From: Candidatus Methylomirabilota bacterium
Lineage (GTDB): Bacteria > Methylomirabilota > Methylomirabilia > Methylomirabilales > Methylomirabilaceae
Assembly (NCBI GenBank): GCA_016207095.1
Contig: JACQQF010000070.1
Location: 1-64,000 of the forward strand
Direction of reading: 5' to 3'
Length of the DNA: 64,000 nt
The position numbers and the translations under genes were made by a program. The notes below the pieces were generated by a model, which saw nothing but the letters and a program-made list of their open reading frames with translations, ran no database searches and was not told the DNA's origin. Below, piece by piece: positions 56,468 through 64,000 of this stretch. The number at the start of each line of letters is the position of its first letter. The first letter of the stretch is position 1.

Positions 56468-58324
56468 ATGTCCAGACTTCGCCTCTTCCAGGATTACCCC
56501 TCTCAGGTGAGGATCTTTGCCCTCCTCCTGATCCTGTGTCTGGTCATTCAGCTCACGGGCGCCACCTACCTCTATGGCAGGGCGAAGGAACATCTCACGC
56601 GGGAGTTAGAGGACCGGCTTCAGCGGGCCGCCGGTATCGCGATAAAGCGTGTGGACCTCGACCCGCACGCTCCGGCCCTCCAGAGCCTCCGGGGTGTCGT
56701 CGAAGACACCGGGGTCTCCCGTGTCTTTCTCTGGGGGCCGGCCGGACGTGAGACGATCGTAGGGCTCGGGCCGCCGGAACACCCCCCGATATCAGCCGTC
56801 GAAGAAGCAAGGGCTGGAACAGCGTTCCTCACCGACTTCTACGGGGATCGACGCCAGGGGTACTACCGCGCCCTGCTCGTGCCCCTGCCACCGGATTCAT
56901 CGGGGAAGCGACGGGTCCTTGGGATCGAGGCCAGGACTGACCTGCTCGGGTTCCTGCACCGAATCAGGTGGGTGATCATCGGCGGCTACACCGGCGGGCT
57001 CCTCCTCGCCCTCGTCCTGTGCGCCCTCTTTGTGCGATCGATCCTGCGTCCATATGCCAGGCTTACCTCCGTCGCCAGGGATTTGCGACGGGCCGAGGGG
57101 GTCGTCCCTCAAGAGGGGAGCGTGGACATCGACTTCGTTGTGTCAACCGTCCAACAGGCGACCGAGGCGCTCCGTGAAAAAGAGGGAGAACTGAGCCGTC
57201 TCCATGCTGCGGAGCGGAACAGGGCCGAAACGCTCGACCGCTATCAACAGACGATCCTGGGGAGCATCTCCAGTGGCGTCATCGGTTTCAAGCCGGATCT
57301 CACGATCGTGGTCTTCAATAAGACGGCGCGCCAGATCTTCGGCATCGGCGAGGAAGAGGCTGTCGGGCGGTCCTGCCGCGAGGTCTTCGGAGAAGACGCG
57401 GAGATTACGGCGGTGGCCGGTGAGGCTGTGCGCCAGCAGCGGATCTTTTCTCGCCTGGAGCTGTCGGTCCGGCGCAGGGATGGCGCCCTCCGTCGAGTCG
57501 GGCTGAGCTCTTCATTGCTGAGGGATGGGGAAGGGAACCTCGTCGGCCTTGCGCTCTTGCTGACCGATCTCACCGAGATCCTCCAGTTCCGCGAGCAAGC
57601 GGTGATGCGAGATAGCCTCGCCGCCCTCGGCCAGATGTCCGCAGGGATTGCCCACGAGTTCAGAAACTCTCTTGGGGTGATTATGGGGTACGCCAAGCTG
57701 CTCCAGCGCAACCTCCCATCTGAAGATACCAGCCATGCCTATCTCCAGGAGATCGTATCGGAGATCGACCTTCTGGAGGCGACCGTCAGAGATTTTCTGG
57801 CGTTTGCAAAGCCGATGCAACTCTCTCGGGTCGCCGTTGCTGTCAACGCCCTGACGAACGAGACCCTGGATGGATTTCGGCAGGCCATGGAGGACGGCAA
57901 GATCAAGCTAGTGACCGACCTTCCGCAAGAGGAGGTGACAGTGCAGGCCGACCCCTACGCGCTGCGACAAGCGCTCGGCAATCTGATCCGCAATGGGCTG
58001 GAGGCGATGCCAAACGGCGGGGAGCTTGCCGTGAAGGTTCGCTCCGATGGTGCCGAGTCCGGCGGCGTCTTTGGAGGACGGGCAGGGATGGTAGAGATCA
58101 TCGTTCAAGACACCGGACCGGGGGTCCCGCACGAGGATATCGATCGGATCTTCACCCCATTCTTTTCGCGGAAAGAGGGTGGAACCGGCCTAGGGTTGGC
58201 CTTGGTCCAGAAGACGGTTCTTGCCCTCGGCGGCCGGGTCGGCGTCGAGAATCGTGAGGGAGGAGGGGCCTGTTTCTCGATCCGGCTGCCCTCCCACGAG
58301 CGCCGCCGTGTCGCAAGAGGATAA
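56468..58324 (+). CDS. PAS sensor histidine kinase (second pair)
   Basis: 'LGQMSAGIAHEFRNSLGVIMGYAKLLQ', 'GGTGLGLALVQKTVLALGG'. Confidence 0.88.
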   Translation: MSRLRLFQDYPSQVRIFALLLILCLVIQLTGATYLYGRAKEHLTRELEDRLQRAAGIAIKRVDLDPHAPALQSLRGVVEDTGVSRVFLWGPAGRETIVGLGPPEHPPISAVEEARAGTAFLTDFYGDRRQGYYRALLVPLPPDSSGKRRVLGIEARTDLLGFLHRIRWVIIGGYTGGLLLALVLCALFVRSILRPYARLTSVARDLRRAEGVVPQEGSVDIDFVVSTVQQATEALREKEGELSRLHAAERNRAETLDRYQQTILGSISSGVIGFKPDLTIVVFNKTARQIFGIGEEEAVGRSCREVFGEDAEITAVAGEAVRQQRIFSRLELSVRRRDGALRRVGLSSSLLRDGEGNLVGLALLLTDLTEILQFREQAVMRDSLAALGQMSAGIAHEFRNSLGVIMGYAKLLQRNLPSEDTSHAYLQEIVSEIDLLEATVRDFLAFAKPMQLSRVAVAVNALTNETLDGFRQAMEDGKIKLVTDLPQEEVTVQADPYALRQALGNLIRNGLEAMPNGGELAVKVRSDGAESGGVFGGRAGMVEIIVQDTGPGVPHEDIDRIFTPFFSRKEGGTGLGLALVQKTVLALGGRVGVENREGGGACFSIRLPSHERRRVARG

Positions 58325-58336
58325 GGTGTCCGCGAC

Positions 58337-59746
58337 ATGAGTCGAATCCTGCTGGTCGAAGATAAGGACAGCATGCGCCGGATGATCCGGCGGACCCTCG
58401 AGACGGCGAAGTACCACGTGGACGAGGCCGCCGACGGAGACGAGGGGGTGCGGAAGCTGGGTCTCACTCGTTACGATCTGGTGCTGACCGATCTGAAGCT
58501 TCCCAAACACGATGGCCTTGCCGTGCTGAAAGCCGCGAAGGAAGCCTCTCCGCAGATGCCGGTCATCATCATGACCGCATTCGGCACGATCGATCTGGCC
58601 GTGCGAGCGATGAAAGAGGGGGCCTACCACTTCATTACCAAACCGTTCGATAGCGATCACCTCCTCCTTGAAGTCGAGCGAGCGATGTCCCAATTCCGGC
58701 TTGTCACGGAAAACCTCATCCTGAAGGAGCGATTGGCCGAGAAACTGGGAGCCCCGACGATCATTGGCAAGAGCAAGAAGATCCTGGAGGTCTCAGCCCT
58801 CATTCAGAAGGTGGCCGCGAGCAATGCCACCGTGCTGATTCTGGGGGAGAGCGGGACCGGGAAGGAGCTATTCGCCCGTGCCCTCCATTACCAGAGTCCT
58901 CGACGGGCATATCCCCTCGTCGCGATGAACTGCGCCGCCATCCCCGACACCTTGATCGAGAGCGAACTGTTCGGGTACGAACGAGGCGCCTTTACTGGCG
59001 CAGTCGGATCCAAGCCAGGCAGGTTCGAGCTGGCAAACGGCGGGACGCTCTTCCTGGATGAGGTCAGCGAACTCTCACCAGCCGTCCAGGCCAAGCTCCT
59101 CCGGGTGCTCGAGCAGCAGACCTTCGAACGAGTGGGCGGAACCCGCACCATCGAGGTCGATGTCCGAATCGTGGCCGCTTCCAATGCCGACCTCGCGAAG
59201 GCGGTCCGGGAGCGCCAGTTTCGAGAGGACCTCTTTTTTCGCCTCAATGTGTTCCCGGTCCCCATTCCTCCCCTGCGTGAGCGACCGGACGACATCCCGG
59301 CCTTGGTTGAGCATTTCATTGAGAAGTTCGCAGTGGGGCTTCGACGGCACGTACGGGAGATCAGCAAAGGCGCCCTACAATTGTTGATGCACTACCGTTG
59401 GCCGGGGAATGTCCGTGAGCTGGAGAACTTTGTGGAGCGGGCTGTCATCCTGACAACCGGCGAAGTGCTCCAGCCGGCCGATTTTTCCTTGGGCCTCGGG
59501 ACGACGGCGATGACGGACGAGGGTGGCGCGGGCGAAAGCCTCCAGGAGATCGGCGCCGAGGCCGGCCGGCTGGCTGAGATCGAGGGGATTCGCCGAGCGT
59601 TGGCGGCTGCAGGAGGCAACCGCGAGAAGGCCGCCGACCAACTCAAGGTAAGCGGCAAAACCCTGCAGGCGAAGATCGAGGAGTACGGAATCGAGATCCC
59701 ATCTCAGGAGGGCGCCGTCGATCGTCGCAATCGTCGAACCCGTTAA
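58337..59746 (+). CDS. NtrC-family sigma-54 response regulator (second pair)
   Basis: receiver, 'GESGTGKELFARALH', 'ESELFGYERGAFTGA', Fis-type HTH. Confidence 0.92.
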   Translation: MSRILLVEDKDSMRRMIRRTLETAKYHVDEAADGDEGVRKLGLTRYDLVLTDLKLPKHDGLAVLKAAKEASPQMPVIIMTAFGTIDLAVRAMKEGAYHFITKPFDSDHLLLEVERAMSQFRLVTENLILKERLAEKLGAPTIIGKSKKILEVSALIQKVAASNATVLILGESGTGKELFARALHYQSPRRAYPLVAMNCAAIPDTLIESELFGYERGAFTGAVGSKPGRFELANGGTLFLDEVSELSPAVQAKLLRVLEQQTFERVGGTRTIEVDVRIVAASNADLAKAVRERQFREDLFFRLNVFPVPIPPLRERPDDIPALVEHFIEKFAVGLRRHVREISKGALQLLMHYRWPGNVRELENFVERAVILTTGEVLQPADFSLGLGTTAMTDEGGAGESLQEIGAEAGRLAEIEGIRRALAAAGGNREKAADQLKVSGKTLQAKIEEYGIEIPSQEGAVDRRNRRTR

Positions 59747-59758
59747 CCCAGAAAGGTA

Positions 59759-59789
59759 TTGACACACTGCGGCATCTCGGTGGTAGAAT
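59759..59789 (+). promoter_or_regulatory. putative sigma-70 promoter upstream of copy E and the glycosyltransferases
   Basis: TTGACA-N19-TAGAAT(ATAAT). Confidence 0.4.
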
Positions 59790-59859
59790 ATAATGCAGTG
59801 TCTTTCAAGCCAACCAAGCGATGCTGATCGAGACGCGATCGGCGGGTGCCAGTGATCAC

Positions 59860-60102
59860 CTAGTGCCGTTCCAACTATTTACGCCTAAATGGTAAGGCCG
59901 GGGAAAGCGATAGTTCTTAGCACGACCCCTGTCGTCGGTTAGTGCCGTTCCAACTTTTTGGGCAAAAGGACATCTCTTGGCGATTAGTGCCGTTCCAACT
60001 TTTTGGGCAAAAGGACATCTCTTGGCGATTAGTGCGGTTCCAACTATTTGGGTAACAGAACATCTCTTGGCGATTAGCCGCAACAAGTTGGAACGGCACT
60101 AG
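59860..60102. repeat. palindromic-ended element, copy E, with 45-bp tandem repeat
   Basis: CTAG|TGCCGTTCCAACT ... three 45-bp units (59941-60075) ... GTTGGAACGGCA|CTAG. Confidence 0.92.
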
Positions 60103-60143
60103 AGGGCCCGGCGCTGAATTCTCTCCAAGGAGTCCAATACGAC

Positions 60144-61712
60144 GTGCGAGCCGGGTCCTCTGTCTCTTCAGGGGTAGTCCAACGGATTCTGGATATCCTC
60201 CCTATACTCACCACCCTCCTGCTTCTCTCGATTTACCCGACCCTCCGGTATCTTCCCGGCGATCCGTTCTGGGCTGAGGTCTTTCGCTTTCTCGTCATCA
60301 GCATCTGGATCGGCTATCTGATCCTGAATCAGGTCAGGGCTCATAAAACCCGACAAGAGCTGCTGAACAACATGGAGATCGATTGGCGGGGCAGGCTTGA
60401 GGCCTCGGACCACCGGTTCGATCACTACGCTATCTTCATGCCCCTGAAGCGTGAGAATAACCGGCACGTTCTTTTTCAGACACTGCTCTCGGTCCAGCGG
60501 CAGGACTACCCGCCAGAAAAGATCATCTTGATTCCAATCGTGGAGGCCGAGGACTCCGAGACGCGCCAGAAGCTTGATGAGATCCTCCCGGCTTTCGAGA
60601 AGAGCCTGAGGATCGAGCCGTTCGTCTATCGCACCGACGGGATCGTCAACAAGTGTAAGGCGACGTCGATCAGCACGGCCGGTCGATGGCTGGCTGGCCG
60701 CATCGATGAGCGCGCCATCGGCGATGATGACCTGAAGATTCTCGTCATCGATGCCGACACGATTCTGCACCCACAGGATCTCGCCTTCCGAGAATACTCC
60801 CATCGGCAGGAGGCGGAGCGTGCGGTCAGCAGGGGTGATCGCGGCATTGTCTTACAATCACTCACCACGTACACCTCGAACTACTGGAAGGTGCCGATGC
60901 TGCCCCGTCTCCATAATTCCGGCTTCGTCCTCTACCAGATGGGAAAGATGCAGACCTCGGGCGATTACCTCGTGCTGGGGCCCGGGACCAGCCTTCCGTT
61001 CCGGGATTTTCGCGCGGTGGACTACTTTGAGCCCAACCGTCACAACGAGGACATGCAGTTCCGGTACAAGGTTGTCATGGAAGGCTTTCGCGTCGCCCCC
61101 CTCAAGATGCCCACCTGGGGACAAGCGCCCCTGACCAGTAAGGACTCGTGGGCTCAGATCGCCCGTTGGGCACGAGGCGCGGTGGACGTCAAATTCGTCG
61201 TCAACTATGTTCGTAAGTTTGCCTATTCTCGGATGCCCCTGGTGAAGCGAAAGTCGTTCCTGGCGGTTCGGGCGCTGTTTGCCAACGCGATGCCACCACT
61301 CATGGTGTTTCTGCCGGCGCAACTGATTCTGATCTCCTGGATCAGTCCCTGTGTCCGCGAGCTCTGGCCCTTCCAGGTCTTCCTCTCGCCAGATGTCCTT
61401 GCCCTTCGGATCGGGACCAAGAGTCTGTGCGTCAGTCCTCTGGCCGCCTTCAATCTTCGGTTTCAGACCATCGTCCTGACCTCCTCGATGCTCTTGGGCA
61501 TGGTGCTGGTACCGCACACACTGAAGCCGATCATCTACCAGCGACCGCCCCGTCGGTGGCGGCGGGCCCGAAATGCCTTCGAGTGGTTTCGCCTCACCTT
61601 CACCCCTGTGAATCTGCACAACTATTTTCTCATGGCCACGGCCCAGCTCTACACGCAGGCCCGGCTGGCACTGGGCATCTCAATCACCCACACCGAGATC
61701 ACCCGCAAATGA
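60144..61712 (+). CDS. family 2-type membrane glycosyltransferase
   Basis: 'HYAIFMPLKRENNRHVLFQTLLSVQRQDYPPEKIILIPIVEAED', 'LVIDADTILHP', C-terminal TMs. Confidence 0.75.
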   Translation: MRAGSSVSSGVVQRILDILPILTTLLLLSIYPTLRYLPGDPFWAEVFRFLVISIWIGYLILNQVRAHKTRQELLNNMEIDWRGRLEASDHRFDHYAIFMPLKRENNRHVLFQTLLSVQRQDYPPEKIILIPIVEAEDSETRQKLDEILPAFEKSLRIEPFVYRTDGIVNKCKATSISTAGRWLAGRIDERAIGDDDLKILVIDADTILHPQDLAFREYSHRQEAERAVSRGDRGIVLQSLTTYTSNYWKVPMLPRLHNSGFVLYQMGKMQTSGDYLVLGPGTSLPFRDFRAVDYFEPNRHNEDMQFRYKVVMEGFRVAPLKMPTWGQAPLTSKDSWAQIARWARGAVDVKFVVNYVRKFAYSRMPLVKRKSFLAVRALFANAMPPLMVFLPAQLILISWISPCVRELWPFQVFLSPDVLALRIGTKSLCVSPLAAFNLRFQTIVLTSSMLLGMVLVPHTLKPIIYQRPPRRWRRARNAFEWFRLTFTPVNLHNYFLMATAQLYTQARLALGISITHTEITRK

Positions 61713-61720
61713 TTCGTCAG

Positions 61721-61796
61721 AGGTGCGAAGTGCGAAGTGCGAAGTGCGTACCCCGCACATCGCACCCCGCACCCCGCACATCGCGTTTCGCACGCC
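61721..61796. repeat. heptamer hairpin array (GTGCGAA/GCACCCC family)
   Basis: ggtgcga agtgcga agtgcga agtgcgt ... gcacatc gcacccc gcacccc gcacatc gcgtttc gcacgcc. Confidence 0.9.
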
Positions 61797-61797
61797 C

Positions 61798-62979
61798 TTG
61801 ACGATCGGCTTTTTCACCTGCAACGCCTTCCCACTGCTCAATGGCCTCGCGGTCTCCCTGCAACAATTCACCCATCACCTGCGCCGCCTCGGGCACCGGG
61901 TCCTCATCTTCGCGCCGCGTTATCCCGGACACAGGTCCATAGGACTCCGGACTCCTTCGGAGGAGCCTGAGGTCGATGTGTATCGGTTTCCTTCGCTACG
62001 CGTTCCCACGCACCACCGGTATGCTCTGCCGTTGCCGGCAGCAGCCGTTGCGCTTCGTCGTGCGATTCCCCGGCTTGGCCTTCAGATCATTCATGCGCAC
62101 CACCCCTTTCTGGTCGGGCCGTACTGCCGCCGCCTTGCCAGGCAACTTCGGGTCCCCTTGGTGTTTACCTACCATACGCTCTACGAGCAGTACGCGCATT
62201 ATCTGCCGTTCATCTCGCCGTTGGCGGCAAAGATCGTGGAGACCAGGAGCTATGCCTTCGCCAACCAGGCCGACCTTGTCATCGCCCCCACCTCCGGGGT
62301 GCGGGCGCGACTGCTGGCCAACGGGGTCACCGCGCCGGTGGAGGTGATTCCGACGGGGGTCGAGCCGCCCGACACCCCTGAGGAACCGAGGCCGATCGTC
62401 CGCCGGCGCCTCGGTCTGCCGGAGAAGTCGCCGATCCTGCTCTATGTGGGGAGGCTGGCGAGGGAAAAGAATATCGGGGTGCTTCTGCGGGCACTACACG
62501 CGGCGGCCAACGTGGCTCCGGAGGTCGTCTTGCTGCTCGTCGGCGAGGGGGACGAGGAGCGGTCGTTACGGGGGCTGGCCGACCGCCTGAACCTCGCCGG
62601 GCGCGTCCGCTTTGTCGGCCCCGTGCCGCACCAGGCTGTGGGCCGCTGGTATAGGGCTGCGGACCTCTTCGTGTTCCCCTCTGTCTCCGAAACCCAGGGT
62701 CTGGTTGTGCTAGAGGCGATGGCGCATGGGCTTCCCGTCCTGGCCGTCCGATCGATCGGCACATCGGACTTCATCGACGATGGCGTGACTGGGGCGCTGG
62801 CTGAGAACCCTCACGACGATTTCATCCGGCGCTTGCTGGAGCTCCTTCGGGATGGGGCCAGTCGGTCTCGCTACGCCGAGCAGGGCAAGGCCAGGGCGAT
62901 GCAGATCACTTCGGAGGTCTCGACGATGCGACTGATGCGAGCGTACGAGCGACTGGCAGCCCAGAACGCATCCATGTAG
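61798..62979 (+). CDS. GT4-family glycosyltransferase
   Basis: 'GFFTCNAFPLLNGLAVSLQQFTHHLRRLGHRVLIFAP', 'LYVGRLAREKNIGVLL', 'FVFPSVSETQGLVVLEAMAHGLPVLAV'; TTG start just after the repeat preferred. Confidence 0.9.
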   Translation: MTIGFFTCNAFPLLNGLAVSLQQFTHHLRRLGHRVLIFAPRYPGHRSIGLRTPSEEPEVDVYRFPSLRVPTHHRYALPLPAAAVALRRAIPRLGLQIIHAHHPFLVGPYCRRLARQLRVPLVFTYHTLYEQYAHYLPFISPLAAKIVETRSYAFANQADLVIAPTSGVRARLLANGVTAPVEVIPTGVEPPDTPEEPRPIVRRRLGLPEKSPILLYVGRLAREKNIGVLLRALHAAANVAPEVVLLLVGEGDEERSLRGLADRLNLAGRVRFVGPVPHQAVGRWYRAADLFVFPSVSETQGLVVLEAMAHGLPVLAVRSIGTSDFIDDGVTGALAENPHDDFIRRLLELLRDGASRSRYAEQGKARAMQITSEVSTMRLMRAYERLAAQNASM

Positions 62980-63004
62980 GGGCGACCCGGCGGGTCGCCC
63001 CTAC
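62977..63004. repeat. hairpin repeat GTAGGGGCGACCCGgCGGGTCGCCCCTAC
   Basis: perfect inverted repeat, related to 26733-26761; may also act as a terminator. Confidence 0.8.
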
Positions 63005-63024
63005 AAGACCATTTTTCACACTGA

Positions 63025-63921
63025 ATGGCCTCGATGCAGCGGTTGGTCGATGAATACCTGGAATATCTGACGGTCGAGCGTGGACTGGCCGAGAACAGTG
63101 TCGCCGCGTACGCCAGAGACCTCCGTCGGACGGTAGGCTACCTCACACACGCGGGGGCAACCGCCTTCCCGGAGGTGAGTCGCGGGCTGGTGGCACGTCT
63201 GCTCTTCTGGCTGCGAGCGGAGGGGCTGGCCCCCCGGACTGTCGCGCGGCATGTCGCGTCGTTGCGTGGTCTGTTTCGATATCTGCTGACCCAGGGCTAT
63301 GTGAAGGACGACCCCACCGCCCACCTCGAATCACCGAGCCCATGGACGCGCTTGCCGGGGGCGCTGAGCGAGGAGGAGGTGGAACGGCTGCTCGGGGCTC
63401 CACTGACAAGCGATCATGCGGGTATCCGGGACAAGGCGATGCTGGAGTTGCTGTATGCCGCCGGCCTTCGAGTGTCGGAGTTGGTGAGCCTCCGCCTGTC
63501 CGATGTTGACCTTGAGGTGGGCTATGTCCGGTGCCATGGCAAAGGCTCCAAGGAGCGCGTCGTTCCCCTCGGTGCCAAGGCCCAGTCGTGGGTCCGCAGG
63601 TACCTTGCCTCGGCGAGGCCGCGTCTGTCCAAGGGCAGGATGAGCCCCGCGCTCTTCTTGAATCGCCTTGGTCGGGCCTTGACGCGACAGGGACTGTGGA
63701 AGATTTTCCGGTCCTATGCGAGGGCGGCAGGGATCGACCGTCCTGTAAGCCCTCACACGCTCCGCCACTCATTTGCCACCCACCTCCTCGAGCGCGGCGC
63801 CGATCTACGAGCCGTCCAGATGATGCTGGGGCACGCCGATATCTCGACGACTCAGATCTACACCCATGTCTCCCGGGCACACCTGAAAGCTGTCTACGAT
63901 CGATATCATCCGCGGGCATAG
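63025..63921 (+). CDS. tyrosine recombinase XerC/XerD
   Basis: 'LLYAAGLRVSELVSLRLSDVDLE', 'HTLRHSFATHLLERGADLRAVQMMLGHADISTTQIYTHV'. Confidence 0.93.
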   Translation: MASMQRLVDEYLEYLTVERGLAENSVAAYARDLRRTVGYLTHAGATAFPEVSRGLVARLLFWLRAEGLAPRTVARHVASLRGLFRYLLTQGYVKDDPTAHLESPSPWTRLPGALSEEEVERLLGAPLTSDHAGIRDKAMLELLYAAGLRVSELVSLRLSDVDLEVGYVRCHGKGSKERVVPLGAKAQSWVRRYLASARPRLSKGRMSPALFLNRLGRALTRQGLWKIFRSYARAAGIDRPVSPHTLRHSFATHLLERGADLRAVQMMLGHADISTTQIYTHVSRAHLKAVYDRYHPRA

Positions 63922-64000
63922 TGATAAGACGTGCGAGGGGTACATGGAGCTCCCGCGATTCCTGGGTTGACCCGGGCAGCCCCAGAGCAAAGCGGGATTG

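Noticed and set aside
59941-60075. Possible CRISPR array (regular repeats)
   Set aside because: Units are directly abutting 45-bp repeats with no unique spacers and no cas genes nearby.
59917-60099. Minus-strand ORF MPFQLVAANRQEMFCYPNSWNRTNRQEMSFCPKSWNGT... with a 15-aa repeat
   Set aside because: It is a translation of the 45-bp tandem repeat in copy E (45 is a multiple of 3, so the frame stays open); no independent coding evidence.

Overview
The window is a GC-rich bacterial chromosome segment. Gene content and intergenic repeat style look compatible with an NC10/Methylomirabilis-like organism, but that is a guess I did not verify. Main blocks, left to right: VIT/CCC1 transporter; KASIII + ACP facing a stand-alone condensation-domain protein; lptD; hemB-hemL; a c-type cytochrome; complex I cluster 1 (nuoA,C,D,H,J,K,L,M,N); atpI-like/atpB/atpE; complex I cluster 2 (nuoA,C,D,E,F,H,J,K,L,M,N); rex; a thioredoxin-like gene interrupted by TGA; ubiD-like; glnD; aroE; a long type IV pilus block (pilB,T,C,S,R, WaaL/PglL-like, pilA, four pseudopilins, ABC transporter, TPR protein, pilD, second sensor/regulator pair); two glycosyltransferases; a tyrosine recombinase. 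Strongest observations: (1) a probable selenoprotein split into two ORFs, with an in-frame TGA at the first position of a CxxC motif (U-S-H-C) followed by a SECIS-like hairpin; (2) a family of ~110-bp palindromic-ended elements flanked by CTAG/TTAG, four of five of which begin exactly on the stop codon of the upstream gene, one containing a 45-bp tandem amplification; (3) hairpins built from unrelated 7-bp repeats in many intergenic gaps; (4) two complex I clusters that both lack nuoB, nuoG and nuoI; (5) a prepilin leader split by an in-frame palindromic repeat; (6) a pil gene order resembling Myxococcus, with a -24/-12 promoter match before pilA.
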